The notes under the pieces were generated by a model. The model saw only the letters and a list, made by a program, of their open reading frames with translations, had not been told where the DNA came from and did not search any database. The position numbers were made by a program, and so were the translations under genes. Of a stretch of DNA of 64,000 bases, positions 41,168 through 48,513 are shown in pieces. The stretch covers positions 186,001-250,000 of the forward strand of contig CBFDBO010000002.1 of the NCBI GenBank assembly GCA_965603075.1, in the 5' to 3' direction. The stretch comes from JABJOR01 sp965603075 (GTDB lineage: Bacteria > Pseudomonadota > Alphaproteobacteria > Rhodospirillales > Casp-alpha2). The number at the start of each line of letters is the position of its first letter. The stretch's first letter is position 1.

Positions 41168-41668
41168 ATGGCTATCATTCATATGATCAGTGGCCCTGTC
41201 GGTGTCGGCAAGACCACCTACTCTATCAAGTTGGCAACAAAATTAAACGCCGTTCGGTTTTCTATCGATGACTGGCTGACGCCGCTGTTCTTTGCCGATA
41301 ACCCCGAACCGGTTTCTTACGAGTGGGCCGTGGAACGGGCGATCCGGTGCGAGAAACGCATCGCTGGGGTGTCGTTTGATGTTTTGAAAACAGGTGCCGA
41401 TGTTATTTGGGATTTAGGGTGTATGGAGCTCGATCAACGAGAGCGATTATATACCATGGCGCAGGATACGCCCTACGCCATTCGCTTGCATGTATTAGAA
41501 GCGCCGGCAGATCTCAGACGTGAGCGCGTTCGTCACCGGAATGTTAAAAAAACGGATGGTTATGTAATGGATGTGACCGATGAGATGATCGACTTTATGG
41601 ATGCACGTTCTATCACCGCAACGGCAGATGAAATTGCTGATATTGTTTTTATCGACACTCGCCTATAA
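41168..41668 (+). CDS. Small P-loop kinase-like ATPase
   Basis: The ATG at 41168 gives a 166-residue protein whose Walker A motif SGPVGVGKTT starts only eight residues in, as in the zeta-toxin/gluconate-kinase-like P-loop families. The longer frame from 41078 has an unconvincing start. Other visible parts are FSIDDWLTPLF after strand 2, VIWDLGCMELDQRERL, and an arginine-rich lid PADLRRERVRHRN. It probably phosphorylates a small molecule. No antitoxin partner is seen, so a toxin role is unlikely. The following DMT transporter gene starts 33 bp later and may share the transcript. Confidence 0.72.
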   Translation: MAIIHMISGPVGVGKTTYSIKLATKLNAVRFSIDDWLTPLFFADNPEPVSYEWAVERAIRCEKRIAGVSFDVLKTGADVIWDLGCMELDQRERLYTMAQDTPYAIRLHVLEAPADLRRERVRHRNVKKTDGYVMDVTDEMIDFMDARSITATADEIADIVFIDTRL

Positions 41669-41700
41669 AAAATAAAAATATAAAAACAAAGGGAATAATC

Positions 41701-42669
41701 ATGGGACCCAATACAAAAGGCGTTTTTTTGGCACTGATTGGTTTTGCTATTTTTTCTTCCCATGATGTTGTTATCAAATATCTAGGCGTTTCTTATAGCC
41801 CGTTTCAGATCATGTTTTTTAGTGTGTTATTTGGGTTCCCTCTGATATCGTTCATGTTGGTCCGTGATGCCAGCACGGAAAACTTGCGCCCCCGCCACCC
41901 ATGGTGGACGGCGCTACGCACGATTTCAGTACTGGTTACCGGGATTTGTGTTTTTTATGCCTTTTCGGTTTTGCCGCTGGCGCAAACATACGCCATGTTG
42001 TTCGCCTCCCCCCTTCTCATTACTTTATTATCCATTCCCATTCTTGGCGAACGTGTGGGGCTGCACCGTGGCGGAGCCATTGTTGTTGGTTTAATCGGCG
42101 TGTTAATTGTTTTGCGCCCCGGCACGTCGGAATTTACACTTGGACATTTGGCGGCTCTTACGGCGGCATTCAGTATTTCACTGGCATCTGTTATCGTACG
42201 CCGAATTGGCAAGGATGAACGCGATGTGGTGTTGTTGCTTTATCCCATGTTAGCGAACTTCATCTTCATGGGTGCGCTCATGCCGTTTTACTATAAACCC
42301 TTACCGTTGATTGATTTGGGCGCCATGGCGTTGCTCGCGGCTTTTGCCATTGCTGCGATGGTTTGTATGATCGGGGCTTATAAATCAGGTGAGGCCGTGG
42401 TGGTGGCCCCCATGCAGTATTCGCAAATTATTTGGGCTATTATTTTTGGGTTCGTGTTCTTTGGGGAAACACCCGATACACAAACCCTATTGGGCGTTGT
42501 GGTCATTATTGTGAGCGGTGTTTATATCGTATTACGAGAAAGCCGTATCAATACGTCCGACAACACCCCTGTTTTAAGGTCCCGCAGCCGGGTCGCCGCT
42601 GGGGCTTACTTCCGGATTGGTCCTAAGGTGGAGGAGGCTAAGGCGCGTGAGAAAAAAGAAAAAATTTGA
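41701..42669 (+). CDS. DMT-superfamily (EamA) membrane transporter
   Basis: The 322-residue protein has ten predicted membrane helices in two EamA repeats, with QTYAMLFASPLLITLLSIPILGERVG in the first and VVVAPMQYSQIIWAIIFGFVFFGETP in the second. A basic 40-residue C-terminal tail (RSRSRVAAGAYFRIGPKVEEAKAREKKEK) extends into the cytoplasm. It has the same overall plan as the transporter at 4699, so the two may be paralogues. The substrate is unknown. Confidence 0.88.
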   Translation: MGPNTKGVFLALIGFAIFSSHDVVIKYLGVSYSPFQIMFFSVLFGFPLISFMLVRDASTENLRPRHPWWTALRTISVLVTGICVFYAFSVLPLAQTYAMLFASPLLITLLSIPILGERVGLHRGGAIVVGLIGVLIVLRPGTSEFTLGHLAALTAAFSISLASVIVRRIGKDERDVVLLLYPMLANFIFMGALMPFYYKPLPLIDLGAMALLAAFAIAAMVCMIGAYKSGEAVVVAPMQYSQIIWAIIFGFVFFGETPDTQTLLGVVVIIVSGVYIVLRESRINTSDNTPVLRSRSRVAAGAYFRIGPKVEEAKAREKKEKI

Positions 42670-42809
42670 ACAATACCGCCTTCTTAACACGGACGTATAA
42701 AGATATTTGACTAATACCGGGGGTTTGTTGGTGTTACTTTAATGAATAAAAAGATATCGAATTTTTAAAAAATTAACGTTTCTCATTACATCTATTAAGG
42801 AGAAACTTA

Positions 42810-43231
42810 ATGATCAATAAAACCAAACGCCTCCTACTTGCGGCGGCACTCGCCGTTGGCTCAACAGCTTTATTTTCTGTGCCAACCGTACAAGCCGCTG
42901 ATATGGGCGCTAAGGGTGAACCTATTAAACTCGCCATGCATGAATGGACCGGTCAACATATTACAACACTGATCTCTGGAAAAGTTTTAGAGAAAATTGG
43001 CTACAGCGTTGAATAAGTAACCGCCGGGTATTTAGGGGCTGGCGCGGCGCTCGCCGATGGTAACCTGACCGCATCCCTCGAAGTTTAGGACAATCAATCT
43101 TTATGGCGCTTGGAAAAGCCGATATGGGACGGGGCATTGTAACGGGGTTATCAATGGCGTTGATTGCCATGGTTGCCGACCGCATTTTGCAGTCCTATGC
43201 CCGACAAAGACAACAGGCTCTCGGTCTATAA
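42810..43231 (+). pseudogene. Remnant of a glycine-betaine ABC transporter (proX start fused to proW end)
   Basis: An intact AAGGAG site, ATG and signal peptide (ending VQAAD near residue 31) are followed by the start of a ProX-type binding protein, EPIKLAMHEWTGQH. The frame is broken by TAA at 43014 and TAG at 43086. Reading through them still gives recognisable ProX sequence: VTAGYLGAGAALADGNLTAS, then LEV*DNQ where a Trp codon is expected. From about 43103 a different frame encodes the last part of a ProW permease (GRGIVTGLSMALIAMVADRI) ending in a normal stop at 43229. A deletion therefore removed the rest of proX and most of proW, and point mutations followed. No proV is present. Confidence 0.88.
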
Positions 43232-43249
43232 AGTCGATTAATGGATGGT

Positions 43250-43696
43250 TTAAGAGGCTTTGCGAACCGCTTGAAGGGTATCGCGCACGGCTTCCAACTC
43301 ATTGATGACCGATAAAATATCATCGCGATTGTCCGTCGATAGGGACGCAAGCACTTCAGTTTGAATAGTCGGCTGTGGTGTTTCGCCTGATTTTACGTCA
43401 AGGGCGCCCGTTTTATCCGGGAAGTGGCCGTTATTCTGCCGTAACATTTTTTGCACACCTTTAATGGTGTAGCCTTCGGTGTGCAATAAATCCTTGATGG
43501 TGGATAGAAGCTCAATGTCTTCAGGGCGATAATAGCGTCTGCCACCAGCCCGTTTCAGGGGTTTGATCTGGGGGAATTTACTCTCCCAAAAACGCAGGAC
43601 ATGTTGGGGCAGGTCAAGTTCCCGAGCGGCTTCGCTGATGGTGCGAAATGCATTTGCTGATTTTGTTGGTTTATTTATTGGTTTGGCCTGTTCCAT
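43250..43696 (-). CDS. MerR-family transcriptional regulator
   Basis: The 148-residue protein has an N-terminal MerR winged helix: FRTISEAARELDLPQHVLRFWE (helix-turn-helix) and then FPQIKPLKRAGGRRYYRPEDIELL (wing). The C-terminal part is a short coiled-coil-like helix (DDILSVINELEAVRDTLQAV) with no effector-binding cysteines. The gene lies after ihfA on the same strand, a placement conserved in alphaproteobacteria. Its targets are not known. The coding end comes 18 bp from the end of the betaine transporter remnant. Confidence 0.88.
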   Translation of the reverse strand: MEQAKPINKPTKSANAFRTISEAARELDLPQHVLRFWESKFPQIKPLKRAGGRRYYRPEDIELLSTIKDLLHTEGYTIKGVQKMLRQNNGHFPDKTGALDVKSGETPQPTIQTEVLASLSTDNRDDILSVINELEAVRDTLQAVRKAS

Positions 43697-43752
43697 AATT
43701 AACTTAGCTCATTCGTTCATCGTTACCAGAAGCGGATTATGTATCCTTATGG

Positions 43753-43786
43753 GGTGATTAAGACTTAATTGGTTGATTAAGACTTA
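43753..43786. repeat. Direct repeat around the ihfA stop codon
   Basis: GATTAAGACTTA occurs twice, 19 bp apart, preceded by GGT or GGTT. The copy nearer ihfA contains its stop codon (43777-43779). The other lies just beyond in the intergenic region. Confidence 0.7.
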
Positions 43787-44085
43787 GACGAATTGCCTTC
43801 GTTAATGCGACTTTTTAAAACCTGTGAAGGTCTGAAAACTAGTACCTTACGGGGTAAAATTGGAACTTCTTCACCTGTCTTAGGATTGCGACCAATGCGC
43901 TCTCCTTTTTGGCGAATGGAGAAACTTCCAAATGAAGAGATCTTTACCGTATCGCCTTTAGACAAGGATTCGGTGATATAAGATAGGACTGATTCGAGTA
44001 AATCTGATGATTCATTACGAGAAAGGCCTACTTCTTGATACACTGCTTCGCTTAGTTGCGCGCGTGTAATCGTTGTATCTGCCAT
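43777..44085 (-). CDS. ihfA: Integration host factor alpha subunit
   Basis: The 102-residue protein is a DNA-bending HU/IHF family member. The beta-arm motif IGRNPKTGEEVPI, with the intercalating proline, lies at about residues 62-74. The GDTVKISSFGSF turn precedes it, and the N-terminal TRAQLSEAVYQEVGLSRNESSDLLESVL helix pair forms the dimer body. IHF alpha pairs with beta and bends DNA at specific sites; such bending typically assists sigma-54 promoters, one of which is present at 10716. The gene follows fabH in the usual alphaproteobacterial order, with 237 bp between them. Confidence 0.93.
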   Translation of the reverse strand: MADTTITRAQLSEAVYQEVGLSRNESSDLLESVLSYITESLSKGDTVKISSFGSFSIRQKGERIGRNPKTGEEVPILPRKVLVFRPSQVLKSRINEGNSSKS

Positions 44086-44269
44086 ATTCGACCCCGTTTT
44101 ATGTTCGTTTTTTATGAGTATCTTTTATTTGTTACTCTGAAAGTAACGTGCACCCGTTATGTCGTCAACGTTTTAGAGTCTTTATAGTTGAATTTGAAGC
44201 ATTTATTTGGTGTTTGCGAACTTATAAATGAACTCTGCGCTCAATATATAGAATAATATTACAGATAAT

Positions 44270-44329
44270 TACCCTGAAACTACCCTGAAACTACCCTGAA
44301 ATTACCTCGGTATTACCACGAATTACCAG
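44270..44329. repeat. Degenerating 11-bp tandem repeat at the fabH stop codon
   Basis: TACCCTGAAAC is repeated exactly at 44270 and 44281 and nearly so at 44292. TACC then continues at 44303, 44314 and 44324, keeping an 11-, 11- and 10-bp step. The last TACC overlaps the fabH stop codon (44323-44325). Confidence 0.8.
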
Positions 44330-45315
44330 CGAACGAGAGCAGAGCCCCAAGTCAGTCCACCACCCATAGCTTCCAGAAGGAGCAATTGTCCCCGTTGAAT
44401 GCGGCCATCTTTGACGGCTTCATCCAGTGCCAATGGGATGGAGGCAGCCGATGTATTGGCGTGGCGATCGACGGTAATAACGATACGTTCTGGACCCATA
44501 TTGAGTTTTTTAGCGGTGCTGTCCAAAATACGTTTATTGGCTTGATGAGGAACCAACCAGTCAATATCATCGCGTTCATAACCATTGGCTTGCAAGGCTT
44601 CATCAACCACAGCGGCCAGATTAATGACCGCGTGACGAAAGACTTCGCGACCAACCATGCGCACATGGCCCGTGGTCTGGGTTGAAGACGGGCCGCCGTC
44701 GACATAAAGCAGATCAGTGTGATCGCCATCTGAGTGTAGATGGGTGGAAAGAATGCCTTGCACGTTATTGTTTGAGACCGCTGATTGCGCGGCGTAGTCA
44801 TGATTCTTTTTGAGAACCACAGCCCCTGCCCCGTCGCCAAATAGAACGCATGTGGTGCGATCTTCCCAATCCAGCAATCTTGAAAATGTTTCTGCGCCGA
44901 TAACAACGACGGTTTCGGCCTGTCCTGCGCGAATAAAGTTATCACCGACGGATAAAGCATAGATAAAGCCTGAACAAACGGCCTGCACATCAAATGCCGC
45001 CCCCCGTTTCATGCCGAGCATGGATTGAACTTTGGTTGCCGTGGACGGAAAGGTACGATCGGGTGTTGTGGTTGCCACAATAACCAAATCAACGTCTTCA
45101 ATGGCCGTCTCAGAGTGTTCTAGCGCCCGGAGGGCCGCTTTGTGCGCGATATGGGATGTGAATTCGCCTTCTGCCGCAATACGGCGTTCTTTGATCCCTG
45201 TGCGCGATTGGATCCATTCGTCGGAGGTGTCGACGGTTTTTGCCAATTCTTCGTTGGTTACACATTTTTCAGGTAAATAAGAGCCACTTCCGGCGATATA
45301 AGAACGTGACATCAT
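44323..45315 (-). CDS. fabH: 3-oxoacyl-ACP synthase III
   Basis: The 330-residue condensing enzyme starts fatty acid synthesis by joining acetyl-CoA to malonyl-ACP. The catalytic triad is visible: Cys in DVQAVCSGFIYAL (about residue 116), His in WLVPHQANKRIL (about 258) and Asn in VDRHANTSAASIP (about 288). The first ATG overlaps the plsX stop (TAATG), and a second ATG follows at once. The gene lies in the standard rpmF-plsX-fabH-ihfA block. Confidence 0.95.
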   Translation of the reverse strand: MMSRSYIAGSGSYLPEKCVTNEELAKTVDTSDEWIQSRTGIKERRIAAEGEFTSHIAHKAALRALEHSETAIEDVDLVIVATTTPDRTFPSTATKVQSMLGMKRGAAFDVQAVCSGFIYALSVGDNFIRAGQAETVVVIGAETFSRLLDWEDRTTCVLFGDGAGAVVLKKNHDYAAQSAVSNNNVQGILSTHLHSDGDHTDLLYVDGGPSSTQTTGHVRMVGREVFRHAVINLAAVVDEALQANGYERDDIDWLVPHQANKRILDSTAKKLNMGPERIVITVDRHANTSAASIPLALDEAVKDGRIQRGQLLLLEAMGGGLTWGSALVRW

Positions 45316-46376
45316 TATTCTTTTGTTCCCTCAGGGGTTTCTGTTTCAGGTTCAATTTCCGCCATCAGTTTTGCAAAGTCGTGTTTTATTTCTTCGTTCA
45401 CATTGCTTGATGCCAAATCGATAGCAACCTCAATGGCATTGGCAAAACCAAGGCCATCTGTGCCCCCATGACTTTTAACACAAATACCATTAAGACCAAG
45501 GAACATCGCACCGTTATAAAGCCGGGGGTCCATTTTGTCTTTGAAGGCTCTTAGCGCGGGCATGGCAAGCATGGCGCCGATTTTGGCCAGCAATGATCCT
45601 GTAAGGGCTTCGCGCAAGAAATGCGAGAGTAAACTAGCGGTACCTTCGGCCGTCTTGAGGGCAATATTACCCGTAAAGCCATCGGTAACAACAACATCGA
45701 CGGTTCCTAAACCAATATCATTGCCTTCGACAAAACCATAATATTCGATCGGTAAATGGGTCTCTTCAAGAACTTTGGCCGTTTGTTGGACTGCTTCATT
45801 GCCCTTCATCTCTTCACTACCCACGTTGAGCAAGCCAACAGTGGGTTTTGCGATCCCCAATACATTGCGGGCGTAAACCTCCCCCATAACAGCAAATTGA
45901 GTAAGATTTTCGGCTGTGCAGTCAATATTGGCCCCCAGATCAAGCATCACGGTTTTACCGCGTTTGGTTGGTAGGGTGGAGGCAATTGCCGGACGATGAA
46001 TGCCGGGCAAGGTCTTCATGACGAATTTCGCCATGGCCATGAGGGCACCTGTATTTCCAGCCGAAACAATCCCGGTGGACTCGCCTTCTTTCACTGAATT
46101 AATGGCCAAACGCATAGAAGAATTTCGACCGCTGCGCAGGGCAACGGCAGGTTTTTCATGTCGGGATACGACATCTTCGGTGTGTCGGATTTCAACGCGA
46201 TCTTTAACAGAGGCGAGAACGCTGTTGGCTATGGGGGAGATTCGGGTTTCATCACCAAACAGTAAAATGCGCACGTGCGGCATTCTGTCGAGGGCAATCT
46301 TAACGCCTTCGATTGTCATCTGAGGGGCATCGTCGCCGCCCATAGCGTCAACGGATAGCGTAATTGAGGTGTTCAA
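45315..46376 (-). CDS. plsX: Phosphate acyltransferase PlsX
   Basis: The 353-residue protein makes acyl-phosphate from acyl-ACP for the first step of phospholipid synthesis. Family segments visible are SVDAMGGDDAPQMTIEG at the start, GIVSAGNTGALMAMAKFV mid, and NVGSEEMKGNEAVQQTAKVLE and VVTDGFTGNIALKTAEG later. The C-terminal tail is acidic. It is coupled to fabH by a one-base overlap and preceded by rpmF. Confidence 0.95.
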   Translation of the reverse strand: MNTSITLSVDAMGGDDAPQMTIEGVKIALDRMPHVRILLFGDETRISPIANSVLASVKDRVEIRHTEDVVSRHEKPAVALRSGRNSSMRLAINSVKEGESTGIVSAGNTGALMAMAKFVMKTLPGIHRPAIASTLPTKRGKTVMLDLGANIDCTAENLTQFAVMGEVYARNVLGIAKPTVGLLNVGSEEMKGNEAVQQTAKVLEETHLPIEYYGFVEGNDIGLGTVDVVVTDGFTGNIALKTAEGTASLLSHFLREALTGSLLAKIGAMLAMPALRAFKDKMDPRLYNGAMFLGLNGICVKSHGGTDGLGFANAIEVAIDLASSNVNEEIKHDFAKLMAEIEPETETPEGTKE

Positions 46377-46412
46377 ATAGTGACGTCCTTATGTACCAGG
46401 CATGAGGCCTGC

Positions 46413-46598
46413 TTATGCGGCGTCACTGGCCTCGGTAACTTCACGGTCTTTGTAATGACCACAGGATGCACATACGTGATGTGGTTGCTTCAATTCACCA
46501 CAGTTAGAACATTCTTCATGTGCTGCTGTAACCAGTGAGTCGTGTGAGCGCCGCATGCCTCTGCGGGATGTCGATATTTTCTTCTTAGGGACAGCCAT
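46413..46598 (-). CDS. rpmF: 50S ribosomal protein L32
   Basis: The 61-residue protein begins MAVPKKKISTSRRGMRRSHD, the standard L32 opening. It contains a zinc ribbon, C-x2-C in CSNCGE and C-x2-C in CASCGHY. The C-terminal acidic tail (VTEASDAA) is short. It is transcribed between the DUF177 gene and plsX, as is usual in proteobacteria. Confidence 0.96.
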   Translation of the reverse strand: MAVPKKKISTSRRGMRRSHDSLVTAAHEECSNCGELKQPHHVCASCGHYKDREVTEASDAA

Positions 46599-46694
46599 TG
46601 CCTACAATCCTAGGGTATAATTAATATATAGAGTTAATTTCAGAAGGGCGTTATCTATACAAATTTAGCGCCCCCCGCAAGTCGATTGACGCAC

Positions 46695-47288
46695 TTAATC
46701 CATATTTTTCTTTAATTTTTTTAATACATCAAACGGATTTTTACGCTCTTCATTTTCTTCGTCAGTAATTTTTTCTTTAGATTCAATGGTATAGGCGTTT
46801 ATATCGGCGCCTTCTTTGCGTGGAAACGGGTCTAATTCAAGGGCGAGCTGTTGAACAAAAAATTCACCTAAATCAATAGAATCGACGATATCGGGGATTA
46901 TTTCACCGAGGATGTCCGGCCCTTGATCTTCTTCTTCGTCTTCAGAGTCTGTGATTCCGATATTATCAGCGTCGCGTACGAAGACACCGGAGAATTCAGC
47001 TTCAATCAGATTGTCGACAGGCTCGAGCGTGACAACGCACGTTTGGGTGACTTGGGCACCTAAAGTGCCTTGTAGCTCGATGCAAGGGCCTTCTATGCCT
47101 AAGGGGGCGTGCGGAGACAGGGTTAGGTGTGCTGTCCCCTTAAAGTTATGAAGGCCTTGTAGCTCTAAACGTTCGCAGAGGGCGGGATAGGCATCTGCGG
47201 GGACCTCAATCTTGTAATCGCGGGGGCCATTGGTCAGTTCGCTTAGGCTGACACGTCTTGAGTATTCCGGTTCGGGGGTGTCGTTCAT
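46695..47288 (-). CDS. YceD/DUF177 family protein linked to 23S rRNA processing
   Basis: The 197-residue protein has the DUF177 core: a beta domain with LSPHAPLGIEGPCIELQGTLGAQVTQTCVVTLEPVDNLI, where a conserved Cys lies in TQTCVVTLEPV. An acidic stretch (DSEDEEEDQGPDI) and the helix IVDSIDLGEFFVQQLALELDPFPRKEGAD follow. YceD proteins are implicated in 23S rRNA maturation and almost always precede rpmF, as here. Its start overlaps the stop of the upstream chaperone gene (ATGA). Confidence 0.88.
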   Translation of the reverse strand: MNDTPEPEYSRRVSLSELTNGPRDYKIEVPADAYPALCERLELQGLHNFKGTAHLTLSPHAPLGIEGPCIELQGTLGAQVTQTCVVTLEPVDNLIEAEFSGVFVRDADNIGITDSEDEEEDQGPDILGEIIPDIVDSIDLGEFFVQQLALELDPFPRKEGADINAYTIESKEKITDEENEERKNPFDVLKKLKKNMD

Positions 47289-47887
47289 GATAAATGCTCC
47301 CCTTCTTTGACGGATGATGCCTTGGTGTATGAGGGGGACGTGAAACTGATGTTACCTTCGATAATGACGCTTAAGTCTTGCTGCTCCAAATCTTGCATTT
47401 GCTGGATGATATAGGTGGACATCTCGCTGACGCTCTCATCGCTCATGAGGGTTTTACGGTAAATATTGCGCAGGACGACTTTTTGCATCTCGGCTGTTTT
47501 CTGGTCTTCATCCTTCATATTGAGTGTTAAATCATAGGCCGCCATGCGACCATAAAAACCTTCAACCATTTTAGTCATGCGCTTACCAACACCGGTATCA
47601 CCGATGCTGAGCTCGCGCAGATTTTGATCCATATCGGCAAACATAATATCAAAGACAGCCTGCGACAGCTCTTTGGTTTCCTCTGGATCGCGGCGTAAAG
47701 TGCGTAAAACCATATAGGTATGGAGCGCAACCATATCAAAACGACCATCAATTGTATCGGCGACCTCAAATTCTTGATAGAAAATAGGCAACCGGGATTG
47801 CTGGATAATGGTGACATAAAGCCCTGTTGCCGCGTTGTTGCTATACGGGCTTTGGAATATATCTTTGAATTTTGAGAAAACTGACAT
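47285..47887 (-). CDS. Ubiquinol-cytochrome c chaperone family protein (CBP3-like)
   Basis: The ATG at 47887 (MSVFSKFKDIF) is preferred; the longer frame to 47935 adds 16 residues outside the family pattern. The 200-residue product has the CBP3/UQCC1 core with LYVTIIQQSRLPIFYQEFEVADTIDGRFDMVALHTYMVLRTL, then the SQAVFDIMFADMDQNLRELSIGDTGVGKRMTKMVEGFYGR segment. These proteins help assemble cytochrome b into the bc1 complex. It overlaps the DUF177 gene by four bases, a common alphaproteobacterial arrangement. Confidence 0.9.
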   Translation of the reverse strand: MSVFSKFKDIFQSPYSNNAATGLYVTIIQQSRLPIFYQEFEVADTIDGRFDMVALHTYMVLRTLRRDPEETKELSQAVFDIMFADMDQNLRELSIGDTGVGKRMTKMVEGFYGRMAAYDLTLNMKDEDQKTAEMQKVVLRNIYRKTLMSDESVSEMSTYIIQQMQDLEQQDLSVIIEGNISFTSPSYTKASSVKEGEHLS

Positions 47888-47991
47888 CAAATAGGCCGTG
47901 CATGGTGAATTGTGATAATCTATATAGGTAATCAACTAGAGCGGAGACTACTCCGCGTTTCATCATAATTACAGGATTAAAATAACTTTCT

Positions 47992-48453
47992 ATGAAAATG
48001 GATACGGCAAAACATTTAAAAAGTATTAGAAAGCTCTCTCACTTAGGCGCGATTATTGGATTGTGTTTGCTCGGAGGCTGTTTGGCCCGTGTGGAAGTGC
48101 GCGGTAATTTACCCGACCCAAGCTTGTTGGAAGAAATGAAGCAGAAAAATGCCACCCAAAATGAAGTGGTGCAGATCCTTGGTTCTCCTTCCAGCGTTGC
48201 GATGTTTGAAAATGAAACATGGTTTTATATCAGCGAGCGCACAGAAACCGTCGCTTTCTTTGAACCCGAAATCATGGAGCGTCAGGTCGTGATTTTGGTG
48301 TTTGATGATGGGGGGGCGCTACAAAATGTCGAGATCAGAGACATGACCAGCGGCGAAGACGTTCCTCTCGTTGAACGCACGACCCCTACTCTGGGTATTG
48401 AAAATAGTATTATTGAACAGCTCATCGGAAACATGGGGCGCTTTAATAAATAA
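47992..48453 (+). CDS. bamE: Outer-membrane protein assembly factor BamE (SmpA/OmlA family)
   Basis: The 153-residue precursor has a lipoprotein signal peptide with lipobox LLGGC (Cys near residue 31). The SmpA/BamE motif follows: LLEEMKQKNATQNEVVQILGSPSSVAMFENETWFYISERTETVAFFEPEIMERQVVILVFDDGGALQNVE. BamE is a small lipoprotein of the BAM complex that inserts beta-barrel proteins in the outer membrane. It is divergent from the chaperone gene, and its stop codon opens a 26-bp direct repeat shared with the end of the convergent Hsp70-like gene. Confidence 0.92.
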   Translation: MKMDTAKHLKSIRKLSHLGAIIGLCLLGGCLARVEVRGNLPDPSLLEEMKQKNATQNEVVQILGSPSSVAMFENETWFYISERTETVAFFEPEIMERQVVILVFDDGGALQNVEIRDMTSGEDVPLVERTTPTLGIENSIIEQLIGNMGRFNK

Positions 48454-48513
48454 AAGTTTTCAAGAAAACTTGTTCTCGTTAAATTGATAAAAGTTTTCAA
48501 GAAAACTTGTTCT
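48451..48513. repeat. Direct repeat of a palindromic 26-bp unit between convergent genes
   Basis: An identical 26-bp unit lies at 48451-48476 and 48488-48513. Each copy contains the 18-bp palindrome AAGTTTTCAAGAAAACTT. The first begins at the bamE stop codon and the second contains the stop codon of the Hsp70-like gene. The hairpins are AT-rich and may terminate both genes. Confidence 0.9.

Noticed and set aside
41168..41668. Zeta-type toxin of a toxin-antitoxin pair
   Set aside because: No small antitoxin gene is adjacent, and the P-loop family includes many ordinary small-molecule kinases.
44270..44329. Iterons of a replication origin
   Set aside because: The repeats are short, decayed and tied to the fabH stop codon; no DnaA box cluster or replication gene is nearby.
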